From NCBI GenBank assembly GCA_937873695.1, contig CALMYL010000006.1, positions 186,001 to 250,000 on the forward strand: a stretch of 64,000 nt of DNA, written 5' to 3'. The notes beneath the pieces were generated by a model. The model was not told the DNA's origin. It saw nothing but the letters and a program-made list of their open reading frames with translations, and ran no database searches. Shown in pieces: positions 16,368 through 25,406 of this stretch. Source of the DNA: an uncultured Ignavibacteria bacterium. GTDB lineage: Bacteria; Bacteroidota; Ignavibacteria; Tepidaquicellales; OLB5. Position 1 is the first letter of the stretch, and the number at the start of each line of letters is the position of its first letter. The position numbers were made by a program, and so were the translations under genes.

Positions 16368-17171
16368 CTATAATTCTTTATATTCAGTCAATAATGCCGG
16401 CTCATCACCTTCGTCATATTCAATGGTTTTTAATTTGTTCCCTTCGGCATCATAATAATGAATAAATTTAATTTCTACCCTGCCTTCAGAATTATATATT
16501 ACTCGTTCTGTTTCATTTTCTTTTTCATCATATTTATATGTTTCTCTCTGCCTGAGCTTACCATCATACTCGTACCAGATTTCCTCAATCAAATTACTAT
16601 TATCATCATATGAAGATATAACTTTCGATGTACCATTCTCCGGATTATAAAAATGCATCTCAATTGCGTTCCCTTTGCTATCATTTACAAAAGATGCTTT
16701 TGATAACAACTGTCCCTTAGAATCGTATCTATTATGACTTATTGAATAACCTAAGTCATCGTATTTGAATATTTCTTTTTCCAAAAGTTTGCCTTCTGGA
16801 TCAAGAGTATTTGATTCAGTGATGTTTTTGCCATTATATGAATTTACGGTTTTTGAAACAAGTTTTTCATTTGAATCATACTTATATACTTCTATTTTAT
16901 TTTTACTTTTATCGTATTTATTTACTATCCTATTATCAAATTTTCCATCTTCATTATATTCGTCCCATTGTATATCATTACCTTTTTTGTCATATAAAGT
17001 TATGTATTGAACAACAGGTTTATTAGTGTGAATATAAAAATCAGTATGTTTAACAAGATTTCCTTCCTTGTCGTATTCACATTCAAAAATAACCTTTCCC
17101 TCTTTTTTTAGCCGGCCGAATTCATACTCGAAGATAATTTCCTGTGATTTATGTGATTTTTTTCCTTGCAT
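16368..17171 (-). CDS. YD/RHS-type repeat protein
   Basis: 267 residues built from about ten degenerate 20-25-residue repeats with the core Y-D-x-x-G-N (ECEYDKEGNLVKHTDFY, LYDKKGNDIQWDEYNEDG, YYDAEGNKLKTIEYDEGD). Such YD repeats form beta-strand arrays in RHS/toxin shells and in toxin-immunity-type proteins. There is no signal peptide and no toxin tip domain, and the length is far below that of RHS toxins. It is the upstream gene of a two-gene unit with the 241-residue protein, divergent from the restriction-modification operon. Function is unknown. Confidence 0.6.
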   Translation of the reverse strand: MQGKKSHKSQEIIFEYEFGRLKKEGKVIFECEYDKEGNLVKHTDFYIHTNKPVVQYITLYDKKGNDIQWDEYNEDGKFDNRIVNKYDKSKNKIEVYKYDSNEKLVSKTVNSYNGKNITESNTLDPEGKLLEKEIFKYDDLGYSISHNRYDSKGQLLSKASFVNDSKGNAIEMHFYNPENGTSKVISSYDDNSNLIEEIWYEYDGKLRQRETYKYDEKENETERVIYNSEGRVEIKFIHYYDAEGNKLKTIEYDEGDEPALLTEYKEL

Positions 17172-17379
17172 AATTTGTTTTTATTTGTTCGCAGTATCTT
17201 ATAGATCTAGATCCCTTCTCTTTACCTCAAATAGGGATAAAATTGCTACGATTGAATCTAAAAATAAAGTAGAGCTATATATTTAAATTAAACGTACATT
17301 TTATCCTTGACAGGAAGTTTCATTATCCGTAGTTTTGAGAAAGTTTTTAAGTAGAGTTAAAACTATCAATAAAAAAACA

Positions 17380-17952
17380 ATGCTTTTAGGCGAAATTGCT
17401 GAAATAACAACCGGACTCAATTACAAACAAAAGGATCTGACGGATAATCCGTTAGATATTCCATTAATTCAGGTCAAGGATATCCAAAACAATACTTTAC
17501 ACAAAAATACGGTAATTAATATAAATAAAGAATACATTGATAAGCGTTTAATGCTTAAGCCGCAAGATATTTTGTTTGCAGCTAAGGGAAACCGTAACTT
17601 TGCATATCATTACCAGGGAGAGCTTGGCGCTGCAACGCCATCATCTACTTTCTTTATCCTGCGCATTAAAGAAAACGATGTTCTGCCCGACTATTTAACA
17701 TGGTATCTAAATTCAAAACCGGCGCAGGATTTTTTTAGAGACGGTGTTCATGGAACATTCATTCCAAGTATCTCGAAAGCTGTAATTTCAAAAATGAATA
17801 TTCCTATACCGGATATTGAAACACAAGTAATGATAATCAAGCTTGGTAGCTGGCAGATAGTAGAGAAGAGCTTAGCAGAGCAAATAATTAATAAACGGGC
17901 AATTTTGATAAATGAAATTATTAATAGAAAATTAAGTAACAGTAATGAATAA
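17380..17952 (+). CDS. hsdS: Half-length type I restriction specificity subunit (single TRD)
   Basis: About 190 residues from the ATG at 17380 (a TTG at 17335 would add 15 residues). It begins MLLGEIAEITTGLNYKQK and continues IPLIQVKDIQ, LKPQDILFAAKGN and FIPSISKAVISKMNIPIP, the hallmarks of one HsdS target-recognition domain followed by its conserved helix region. Full HsdS proteins have two such halves; half-subunits can dimerise to recognise palindromic sites. It overlaps the HsdM start by 8 bases. A full two-TRD HsdS lies two genes downstream, so the system has a spare specificity unit. Confidence 0.75.
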   Translation: MLLGEIAEITTGLNYKQKDLTDNPLDIPLIQVKDIQNNTLHKNTVININKEYIDKRLMLKPQDILFAAKGNRNFAYHYQGELGAATPSSTFFILRIKENDVLPDYLTWYLNSKPAQDFFRDGVHGTFIPSISKAVISKMNIPIPDIETQVMIIKLGSWQIVEKSLAEQIINKRAILINEIINRKLSNSNE

Positions 17953-19450
17953 CGAAAGAAAAATACCAACACAGGAAGAAGTTAACAATGCAGCATGGAA
18001 AGCATGTGACACTTTCAGAGGAGTCGTAGATCCGGACCAGTATAAAAACTACATTCTCGTCTTCCTGTTTATTAAGTATATAAGCGATGTGTGGCAGGAT
18101 AAAAAGGAAGAGTTCATGGCCAAATACAAGAACGATGAAGAGAGAGCCAGCCGCGCATTAAAACGTGAACGATTTATTGTGCCGGAGGAAAGCACTTACT
18201 TGTATCTGTATGAACACAGGAATGATACTAATATAGGTGAGTTAATTAACATTGCTACTGCTCATCTAGAAGAAGCAAACAGCGGCAAGCTTGAAGATGT
18301 ATTCCGCGGGATTGATTTTAACTCTGAAATAAACCTTGGCGAGCCAAAGGATAAGAACCGAAGGCTTAAAACACTGATTGAAGATTTCTCAAACCCGGTG
18401 CTAGATTTTCGTCCATCGCATATTGGTGAGCGTGATGTAATTGGAAACACATATGAGTATCTGATATCAAATTTTGCTGGTGATGCAGGTAAAAAGGGTG
18501 GGGAATTTTTTACTCCTTCTGAAGTATCCGAGCTTCTTGCGAGGTTGTTAAATCCTAAAGAGAAAAACAGGATTTATGATCCTACGTGCGGTTCCGGTTC
18601 ATTGCTTGTTAAGGTAGCAAGCCAGGTTGGCTCTTCAAACTTTTCTCTTTATGGGCAGGAATCCAACGGGAACACTTACGCTTTATGCAAAATGAATATG
18701 TTCCTGCATAAGATAGATAATGCTAAAATTGAGTGGGGTGATACAATAAACAGCCCTAAGCATGTTGAAAAAGATAAACTAATGAAGTTTGATATTGTAG
18801 TAGCTAATCCGCCGTTCTCACTGGATAAATGGGGTGCTGAAGATGCTGCTAACGATAAGTTTAACCGCTTCTGGCGCGGAATACCGCCAAAGAGCAAAGG
18901 TGATTATGCATTTGTAACACATATGATCGAATCGATGAATGAAACAGGCAGGGCAGGCGTTATAGTGCCTCACGGTGTTTTATTCAGGGGAGCCGCTGAA
19001 GGAAGAATACGCCAGCAATTACTTGAAGAGAACCTGATTGAAGCTGTGATTGGTTTACCTGCTAACCTGTTCTTTGGCACCGGAATACCTGCAGCAATAC
19101 TCATTTTTAATAAACAGAAGAAGAATACCGATGTGCTATTTATTGATTCCAGCCGTGAATATGAAAGTGGAACTAACCAGAATAAACTTCGTAATGATGA
19201 TATTGAAAAGATTGTAAATACATACAAAGCTTGTGAGACTATTGATAAATACTCCACTAGAGTTACAATTGAAGAGATCCATGAAAATGAATATAACTTA
19301 AACATTCCCCGCTATGTAGATATTTTTGAGGAAGAGGAACCGGTTGATATAGATAAAACACGGCGTGAAATTACTGAGCTTGAAATAGAGCTTGCTGAGG
19401 TTAGAAATGAAATGGATAAATATCTTGAAGAATTGGGGTATAAGGCATGA
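17945..19450 (+). CDS. hsdM: Type I restriction-modification DNA methyltransferase subunit
   Basis: 501 residues. The N-terminal HsdM helical domain (ACDTFRGVVDPDQYKNYILV) is followed by the N6-adenine methyltransferase domain: S-adenosylmethionine motif DPTCGSGSLL (212-221) and catalytic NPPF (288-291). GKKGGEFFTPSEVSELLARL is the typical HsdM segment before motif I. It methylates adenine at sites chosen by HsdS. It overlaps the half-HsdS by 8 bases and the next gene by 4, placing it in one operon with both specificity genes and two unrecognised genes. Confidence 0.95.
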   Translation: MNNERKIPTQEEVNNAAWKACDTFRGVVDPDQYKNYILVFLFIKYISDVWQDKKEEFMAKYKNDEERASRALKRERFIVPEESTYLYLYEHRNDTNIGELINIATAHLEEANSGKLEDVFRGIDFNSEINLGEPKDKNRRLKTLIEDFSNPVLDFRPSHIGERDVIGNTYEYLISNFAGDAGKKGGEFFTPSEVSELLARLLNPKEKNRIYDPTCGSGSLLVKVASQVGSSNFSLYGQESNGNTYALCKMNMFLHKIDNAKIEWGDTINSPKHVEKDKLMKFDIVVANPPFSLDKWGAEDAANDKFNRFWRGIPPKSKGDYAFVTHMIESMNETGRAGVIVPHGVLFRGAAEGRIRQQLLEENLIEAVIGLPANLFFGTGIPAAILIFNKQKKNTDVLFIDSSREYESGTNQNKLRNDDIEKIVNTYKACETIDKYSTRVTIEEIHENEYNLNIPRYVDIFEEEEPVDIDKTRREITELEIELAEVRNEMDKYLEELGYKA

Positions 19451-20217
19451 AAGAAATTATTCACAGTATTAAGGATGGCTTTTGGAATGCTTATCGAGAG
19501 TATGAAACATTTAGACCTCCTGACAGTGATTTTCCAACTAAAATTACTGAATATTTATTTACGGTAAATGTTGCAAGAGCGCTTAATGAACAATTTCCAC
19601 GTAAGGGAAGTTGTGGAATTTTTGTGGAGTATCCCTATTTACAATTTTTACAATTGGCGAAATCAAAATATATTACTGAAAATATACTTAAAATGGAAAA
19701 AGATGTTACCCGAAAAGAAAGAAATAAATATAGGAATAAATCACGAATAGACATCGTATTTCAGGGTAGAGCAATAGGCCCGCAATATACTGAAGATGTA
19801 TCAAACTTTGCTATCGAACTAAAAGGTATTAACCCTCCATCAAATAAAGTTAAAGCCGATCTTGAAAGGTTAAAGTATGCATTATTAGTAAAAAACAAAG
19901 AAGGAAAAAATTATATATCTCAATGTTATTGCGCCTATTTAAAGCGAATTGATTCAATGAAAAAAGTTTATGACGGTAAAGATAAAACTAGAGAAGTTGA
20001 GAAATACAACAAGAAGCTTGATGAGATATTAAAAATATTATTTAAGGGATCAAAGATAGATTATAAAATTAAAATAAAAGATTTTGATGCAACTGAATTA
20101 AAAGATTATTTAAGTGGTTACCCGGAAGAAGATTTATCTGAAGAAGGAGCAAAAGGAAAAACTGGCTGCATTATGAGTGTAATAATTAGTTTAAAAAAAG
20201 CAGATGAAAGACCTTAA
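19447..20217 (+). CDS. Unrecognised protein embedded in the hsd operon, possible PD-(D/E)XK nuclease fold
   Basis: 256 residues. The central segment reads KSRIDIVFQ then NFAIELKGINPP: an aspartate on a strand followed about 30 residues later by E-x-K is the arrangement of PD-(D/E)XK nucleases. The N-terminus (FWNAYREYETFRPPDSDFPT) and the Lys-rich C-terminal half match nothing I know. It overlaps HsdM by 4 bases and HsdS by 14, so it is made in step with the methylase and specificity subunits. It is not a standard part of a type I system. The nuclease reading is from motif alone. Confidence 0.6.
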   Translation: MKEIIHSIKDGFWNAYREYETFRPPDSDFPTKITEYLFTVNVARALNEQFPRKGSCGIFVEYPYLQFLQLAKSKYITENILKMEKDVTRKERNKYRNKSRIDIVFQGRAIGPQYTEDVSNFAIELKGINPPSNKVKADLERLKYALLVKNKEGKNYISQCYCAYLKRIDSMKKVYDGKDKTREVEKYNKKLDEILKILFKGSKIDYKIKIKDFDATELKDYLSGYPEEDLSEEGAKGKTGCIMSVIISLKKADERP

Positions 20218-21412
20218 TAAAAATAAAATAGGTTACAAACATACGCCTGTTGGTTGGATACCGGAAGACTGGGAAGTAAAACCGTTAGGAAATTTTATCA
20301 GCATTAAGAGCGGTGATTCTCCAGCAAACTATACCATGGGCTCAACGGGATCCTTTCTATACTTAAAAGTTGAAGATTTAAATAATTCAAACAAATATCA
20401 ATACTTAAGCCGTTTTTATGTTGAAGAAGGCAGTAATAAAATTGAAAAAGGTAGTATCATTTTTCCCAAAAGAGGGGCAGCTATATTAAATAATAAAGTG
20501 AGAATTCTAAGCAAAGATTCATATATGGATTCTAATTTAATGAGTATTAAAGTAAACTCAGATGAGGTTTTTAATGAATTTCTTTATTATTATATAATTT
20601 TTGTAAATCTTTCAAAAATTGCAGATACATCAACAATACCTCAAATCAATAACAAACATATTGAACCTTATAAATTTAGAAAACCTTCATATACTGAACA
20701 AGTTAATATTGCTAACATACTGTGCAGTTGGGATAAAGCAATTGAAACCACCCAAAACCTTATTGCCGCAAAAGAGCGGCTTAAAAAAGGTTTAATGCAG
20801 CAATTACTTACCGGAAAGAAACGCCTGCCAGGATTTAATGGTGAGTGGATAAAATGCAGATTAGGAGACATCACAAAGAATTTCTCAAGAAGGAATAAAA
20901 GTGGAATTGAAGCAAAAGTTTATTCGGTAACAAATTATGATGGCTTTGTTTTGCAGTCAGAACATTTTGAAAGAGAAATTGCTGGAGATGATCTTTCAAA
21001 TTACAAAATTATCAAAAAAGGTGAGTTTGCTTATAATCCAGCCAGAATTAATGTTGGATCTATTGCTCAATTCAAAGAAGATATTGGAATCATAAGCTCT
21101 TTATATGTTTGTTTTTCAGTATGCAAGGAGTTAAACGATGTGTTTCTAAGAAATTTTTTAGAACTAGAACAAACTAAATATTATATTAATAGTCTTGGTG
21201 AGGGAGGGGTAAGAGTATATTTGTGGTATCCATTATTTTCAAAAATTAAAATTCAATTACCACCGATTGAGGAACAGTTAGCAATAGCAAATGTTTTGAC
21301 TGTAGCGGATAAAGAAATAGAATTACTAAAATCCCAACTTAAATTTTATAAGCAGCAGAAAAAAGGGCTTATGCAGGTTTTGCTTACCGGGGCAGTGAGG
21401 GTTAAAATTTAA
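20204..21412 (+). CDS. hsdS: Type I restriction specificity subunit, two TRDs
   Basis: 402 residues with the two-fold HsdS layout: TRD1 opening VGWIPEDWEVKPLGNFISIK, first conserved region EQVNIANILCSWDKAIETT with LKKGLMQQLLTGKKRLPGF, TRD2 from GEWIKCRLGDITKNF, and second conserved region EEQLAIANVLTVADKEIELL ending KKGLMQVLLTGAVRV. The paired LMQxLLTG segments mark the helical spacers that set the distance between the two half-sites. It lies 12 bases before the 1271-residue gene. Confidence 0.95.
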   Translation: MKDLNKNKIGYKHTPVGWIPEDWEVKPLGNFISIKSGDSPANYTMGSTGSFLYLKVEDLNNSNKYQYLSRFYVEEGSNKIEKGSIIFPKRGAAILNNKVRILSKDSYMDSNLMSIKVNSDEVFNEFLYYYIIFVNLSKIADTSTIPQINNKHIEPYKFRKPSYTEQVNIANILCSWDKAIETTQNLIAAKERLKKGLMQQLLTGKKRLPGFNGEWIKCRLGDITKNFSRRNKSGIEAKVYSVTNYDGFVLQSEHFEREIAGDDLSNYKIIKKGEFAYNPARINVGSIAQFKEDIGIISSLYVCFSVCKELNDVFLRNFLELEQTKYYINSLGEGGVRVYLWYPLFSKIKIQLPPIEEQLAIANVLTVADKEIELLKSQLKFYKQQKKGLMQVLLTGAVRVKI

Positions 21413-21424
21413 ACTTTTAATATT

Positions 21425-24400
21425 ATGGAACAAACAGAAGACTTTAAAAAAGAATTTGAAGAACATTTGAAAAAGCAACAAAGCAAATTTGATAAGAATT
21501 ATGTAAATTCTATTTCTGACCTGAAAGATTTATTTACCAAATATAGTATAAAAGATATCCTTGATTCATTATTTGCAACTTCCTTGTGGTTGAAAAATAT
21601 TTCTGCCCAAGTAAGGATACAATTGGCATATATGGTATTTACATCCCTTGATAAAAACAGTTTCAAGCAAGATGATAAAATAGCTGGATATAATGATTTC
21701 AAGCAATTCTGTAGTAAATTAATTAAAATATTACCTGATTTTCCAATGCTTGAAGATTACGTTCCTGAACCTGATTGGGGCGAGATTAAATATTATCATA
21801 ATAAAAAGATATACAAGATGTTTTATGGTAACAATTTCGATGGCATATATGAATATTTAGAAGCTTTTCAAATTCTTCATTGCACATTTGATGATACATA
21901 TCTTTCTGTGACTGGTAGATCACCCATTCATGAATTGGAAAATGTTTTATCATTACAGGAATCTATAATAGATGATATTGGAAAGAATTATGATACTTCT
22001 GTTGCAATGGATATTGAACCTGGTTATCTTGAAGTTCCGGAAGGTTGGTTCTGGGAAAATTGCACAACCTATCAACAAAGTAACCGAGCAAATAATTTCG
22101 CACCTGCGTTAAAGGATAATTTTACTTTAACCATAGGTGATACTAAACCTGAAGAATTAGATGTTAATAATTTCTTAAATGATTTTCATGAAGATAAGAA
22201 TTTCCGTTTTATGTTTATTGAATCTGAAGGTATACTATATCCTATACTCCCTCGCAGATATTTATCAATGCTAATTGAAGTATGGGGTGATATATTTCAA
22301 AACAATAAGAATGAAGTTTTAAAACAAGAACCGATCTATGAACTTAAGCTAAATCAAAAACTTTGCTCATACATTGAAAATAGAATACCGATGAAAGATG
22401 TTTATGAAATCGTTAGTCCTTTTGATAAAGCAATTAATAAGCCTTCTGATTCGATATATTCCTGTTCTATTCAAGTTAAAAATGATCTTTATTTAATATA
22501 TTTATTAAAGCCCTCCTATGGCGAGAAAGAAATTGAAACAAATTTAAATGATTTTGTAAATAAACTAAATGACGATGTTAAGATACTAGAGCAAGAACCT
22601 AGAACACTATTATTGAGAAAAGACAGCCAAGTAGTAGCATTTGTCCCAAAGCATGAACGGGCAATTAAGTTAAATACCCGTTTCTTAATTCTTATACCAA
22701 GAATTTCGTATTCTGTTGGATTTTTTCCAATACCAGAAGAACTTTATAAAAAGGTCTTTTTACTTGAAGACTTTCTTGGAATAATTGATGAAATTAATGG
22801 AATCGAAGAAATGAAAGATTTCCTTGAATTCATGTATGACGAAAAAAATGGTCGCGGTCCATTAAATACAGCTCTGGATATGTTTGGTGCGTTTAGGGAA
22901 TCACATGGTTTGCTTATACCCGGTGCAACTGAGCCCACAATGGTTATTCTAGATTCAGGTTGGGGATCAAATTTTCGTTATAAAAATCTTAAAGAATTTT
23001 GGTCTAAGTTTCCAGCAAACAATCTATTTAGTCATCCAAGATCATATGAAATAGACGATGTTGGACGTGGTTTAATAAGGTTAGTTTCCAGAAATGTTAA
23101 GATGAGTATACTGCATGCTCGGGTTGATAAGACTAATATTTTCATAAATGCTCCTTTTACAGAAATGGGTTTAGATGATGTTAGAATTTCCGACTTATTA
23201 ATGCAAATTTTGCAAGATGGATTTTTAACATATAATGATAATCTAACAAAATTCAAATTATTCCAAAATCATACATTGATGCATATTTTCATTTTTCCCT
23301 ATAGAATAACCAATAACGATAGTTTGAAGCACTTAGAACATCTGGATCCTGAAGAAGATTATTTCAAAATGGATTGGGATTTTGCAATCAAGGATATTCC
23401 TGCGATTAGAATTGGATATAATTATGATAAAGTATTCATAGCGTTAAAAGAATCGAACGATAGGAGCTTTGAACTTGAATTCTTTCGCAGCACAATAGAA
23501 TTTGCAAGCAGTATAAACGCTGACGATAGTTCGGGAGTTATAAAATTAATCGAAAGTGATACTACTAAGCTACCGCGTTTCACAATTAATTTATTTGATA
23601 AGCTGGCCGCATTTCCTGAACATGAAAAAGTTATTTTACCAGAACAGGGTGATTTTAAGGCTTCAAAGAAATTGATAGCTCAATTAGCATTGAAAAATGA
23701 TATCAAACCGGGGAAATATTCTGTTGATAGTGCTAAAATCAAATTAAATAAGTTAAAGTCATCATTAGTTGATCATATTAATAATAATGTTAATCAATTA
23801 GACTTTGAAAAATCCATCGGTTATTTAATATCTAAAACGGATGCTCTTAATCAACAGTATGAGTTAAAAAAAATAACTTATGAAAAATCGATAAGGCATG
23901 AAGTTGATTATGCAAGAGAAGAAAAATATGCTGAAAATCACACTGAATATATTAAAAGTCACAGGAATTTCAGATATCTAATTGAAAAATTGGTTCAGCT
24001 TTCTCCAAAAGGATCTGATTTACTTAATGAAACCAACCTCAAAGAATTGCTAGCAATAATAGATTGGTTACACGTTATTCAAATTGCCAGCGATATGATA
24101 CACTATTCTATAGCGCCAACTGGTATTAACGTAGAGGACGATTTTAGAGTGGATGTTGAATATAAAGAAGACGTTGAATCTATGGAAGACAGTTTTGGAA
24201 GAACGGAAGCTCTATTAGATTTAGAATTGATTGGAAAACCTAAAGATCGAGTTGATTCAACCCGAGATATTACTGTATACTTGGATAAAATGGAAAGGGC
24301 TTTCAGAAAAGACTTGGGTTTTGGCTTAAGAAATCTTGTTAATTGTATGGAAGTTTTAAAATTATGGCCAAGTCACTACAAGGCAGACAAAGAGAGTGTA

Positions 24401-25240
24401 TATTATCAAGCTAACTTTGATGAATTATTTGAAACAACTAATAACGCTTTATTAGATGTCAAGATTCCGAAGGGTGAGTATAAGAAAATCTTAGATTTTC
24501 TGACATTGGTTCCTGAAGAACTTCTAAAAATAATTGGCCAAAATGAACCAACTGAAGACCTGCCTATTTGGGAACATAATAAACGACCAGCAAGGTATAA
24601 TTTAAAACCATTGATCAAAATAAGTGAAACATATATTTGGGGTCCTTATTCTGTTAGGAAAGCGCAGGAAATATGGATGGGCAACACATCTTCAGCAATG
24701 TTTCCGTATGAAATTCAAAGTAAGCACATTCGGAGTTTATTAGAAGAAGAAAGAAGAAACATTAGCGAAGGGCTTAACATTAGAGCCGAAGAAATAATAA
24801 AGCGTTATACTCCTTATGTAAAAAAGAATTGTGAAGCTCATAAATTAAATGAGTCCTTTCCTGATAATCTAGGTGACTATGATGTTCTTTCTTATTTGGA
24901 AAGTAAGAATATAATACTGAATATTGAATGTAAGGATTTAGAGCCCCCCTTCTGTTTGAAGGATGCAAAACGTTTGAGGGAACGACTTTTTGGAAGAACT
25001 ACTTCCGACAGAGGATACTTTGAAAAAGTAATACGAAGAGAAGATTTTCTTAAGAACAAATATAACGAAGTTTTGAATGCACTAAAATGGCCTCTAGACA
25101 GTTCAAAACCAATCAAAGTGATATCAATATTTTTAATGCGCAGAAATTACTGGTGGACAAAATTCCCACCATTTGATACCGACATGGTTTTTCTTAGGAT
25201 TGATATGCTTGATGAATTTCTAAGTGAACTAATTAAATAA
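21425..25240 (+). CDS. 1271-residue protein with C-terminal PD-(D/E)XK nuclease signature in the hsd operon
   Basis: Most of the protein matches no family I recognise. No Walker A/B, helicase or HEPN motif is evident. Near the C-terminus GDYDVL (1150-1155) followed by NIECKDL (E1168, K1170) is a typical PD-(D/E)XK active-site pattern, with GRTTSDRGYFEKVIRR after it. Length, position 12 bases after HsdS and the 166-base gap before HsdR indicate a built-in addition to the restriction locus. It may be an alternative effector nuclease or a separate defence protein sharing HsdS/HsdM. Base composition is like its neighbours. Intact, no frameshift. Confidence 0.75.
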   Translation: MEQTEDFKKEFEEHLKKQQSKFDKNYVNSISDLKDLFTKYSIKDILDSLFATSLWLKNISAQVRIQLAYMVFTSLDKNSFKQDDKIAGYNDFKQFCSKLIKILPDFPMLEDYVPEPDWGEIKYYHNKKIYKMFYGNNFDGIYEYLEAFQILHCTFDDTYLSVTGRSPIHELENVLSLQESIIDDIGKNYDTSVAMDIEPGYLEVPEGWFWENCTTYQQSNRANNFAPALKDNFTLTIGDTKPEELDVNNFLNDFHEDKNFRFMFIESEGILYPILPRRYLSMLIEVWGDIFQNNKNEVLKQEPIYELKLNQKLCSYIENRIPMKDVYEIVSPFDKAINKPSDSIYSCSIQVKNDLYLIYLLKPSYGEKEIETNLNDFVNKLNDDVKILEQEPRTLLLRKDSQVVAFVPKHERAIKLNTRFLILIPRISYSVGFFPIPEELYKKVFLLEDFLGIIDEINGIEEMKDFLEFMYDEKNGRGPLNTALDMFGAFRESHGLLIPGATEPTMVILDSGWGSNFRYKNLKEFWSKFPANNLFSHPRSYEIDDVGRGLIRLVSRNVKMSILHARVDKTNIFINAPFTEMGLDDVRISDLLMQILQDGFLTYNDNLTKFKLFQNHTLMHIFIFPYRITNNDSLKHLEHLDPEEDYFKMDWDFAIKDIPAIRIGYNYDKVFIALKESNDRSFELEFFRSTIEFASSINADDSSGVIKLIESDTTKLPRFTINLFDKLAAFPEHEKVILPEQGDFKASKKLIAQLALKNDIKPGKYSVDSAKIKLNKLKSSLVDHINNNVNQLDFEKSIGYLISKTDALNQQYELKKITYEKSIRHEVDYAREEKYAENHTEYIKSHRNFRYLIEKLVQLSPKGSDLLNETNLKELLAIIDWLHVIQIASDMIHYSIAPTGINVEDDFRVDVEYKEDVESMEDSFGRTEALLDLELIGKPKDRVDSTRDITVYLDKMERAFRKDLGFGLRNLVNCMEVLKLWPSHYKADKESVYYQANFDELFETTNNALLDVKIPKGEYKKILDFLTLVPEELLKIIGQNEPTEDLPIWEHNKRPARYNLKPLIKISETYIWGPYSVRKAQEIWMGNTSSAMFPYEIQSKHIRSLLEEERRNISEGLNIRAEEIIKRYTPYVKKNCEAHKLNESFPDNLGDYDVLSYLESKNIILNIECKDLEPPFCLKDAKRLRERLFGRTTSDRGYFEKVIRREDFLKNKYNEVLNALKWPLDSSKPIKVISIFLMRRNYWWTKFPPFDTDMVFLRIDMLDEFLSELIK

Positions 25241-25259
25241 TATTCATATTTCCAAACAT

Positions 25260-25283
25260 CGTTTTCCTGACATCAGGAAAACG
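25260..25283. repeat. Perfect inverted repeat between the 1271-residue gene and hsdR
   Basis: Arms CGTTTTCCTG (25260-25269) and CAGGAAAACG (25274-25283) around ACAT. No T-tract follows. Its position 124 bases upstream of the hsdR start suggests an operator or a processing/attenuation hairpin separating hsdR from the rest of the operon. Confidence 0.5.
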
Positions 25284-25406
25284 TTAATAGGAAATTAACC
25301 ATAATTTTCACCAAAAAGCTTAATAAATCGTTTTATTATATATAACTATTTAATAATTAATGTTTTATGAAGAATGTCTAATTCCACATATATTTCACCA
25401 TAAATC

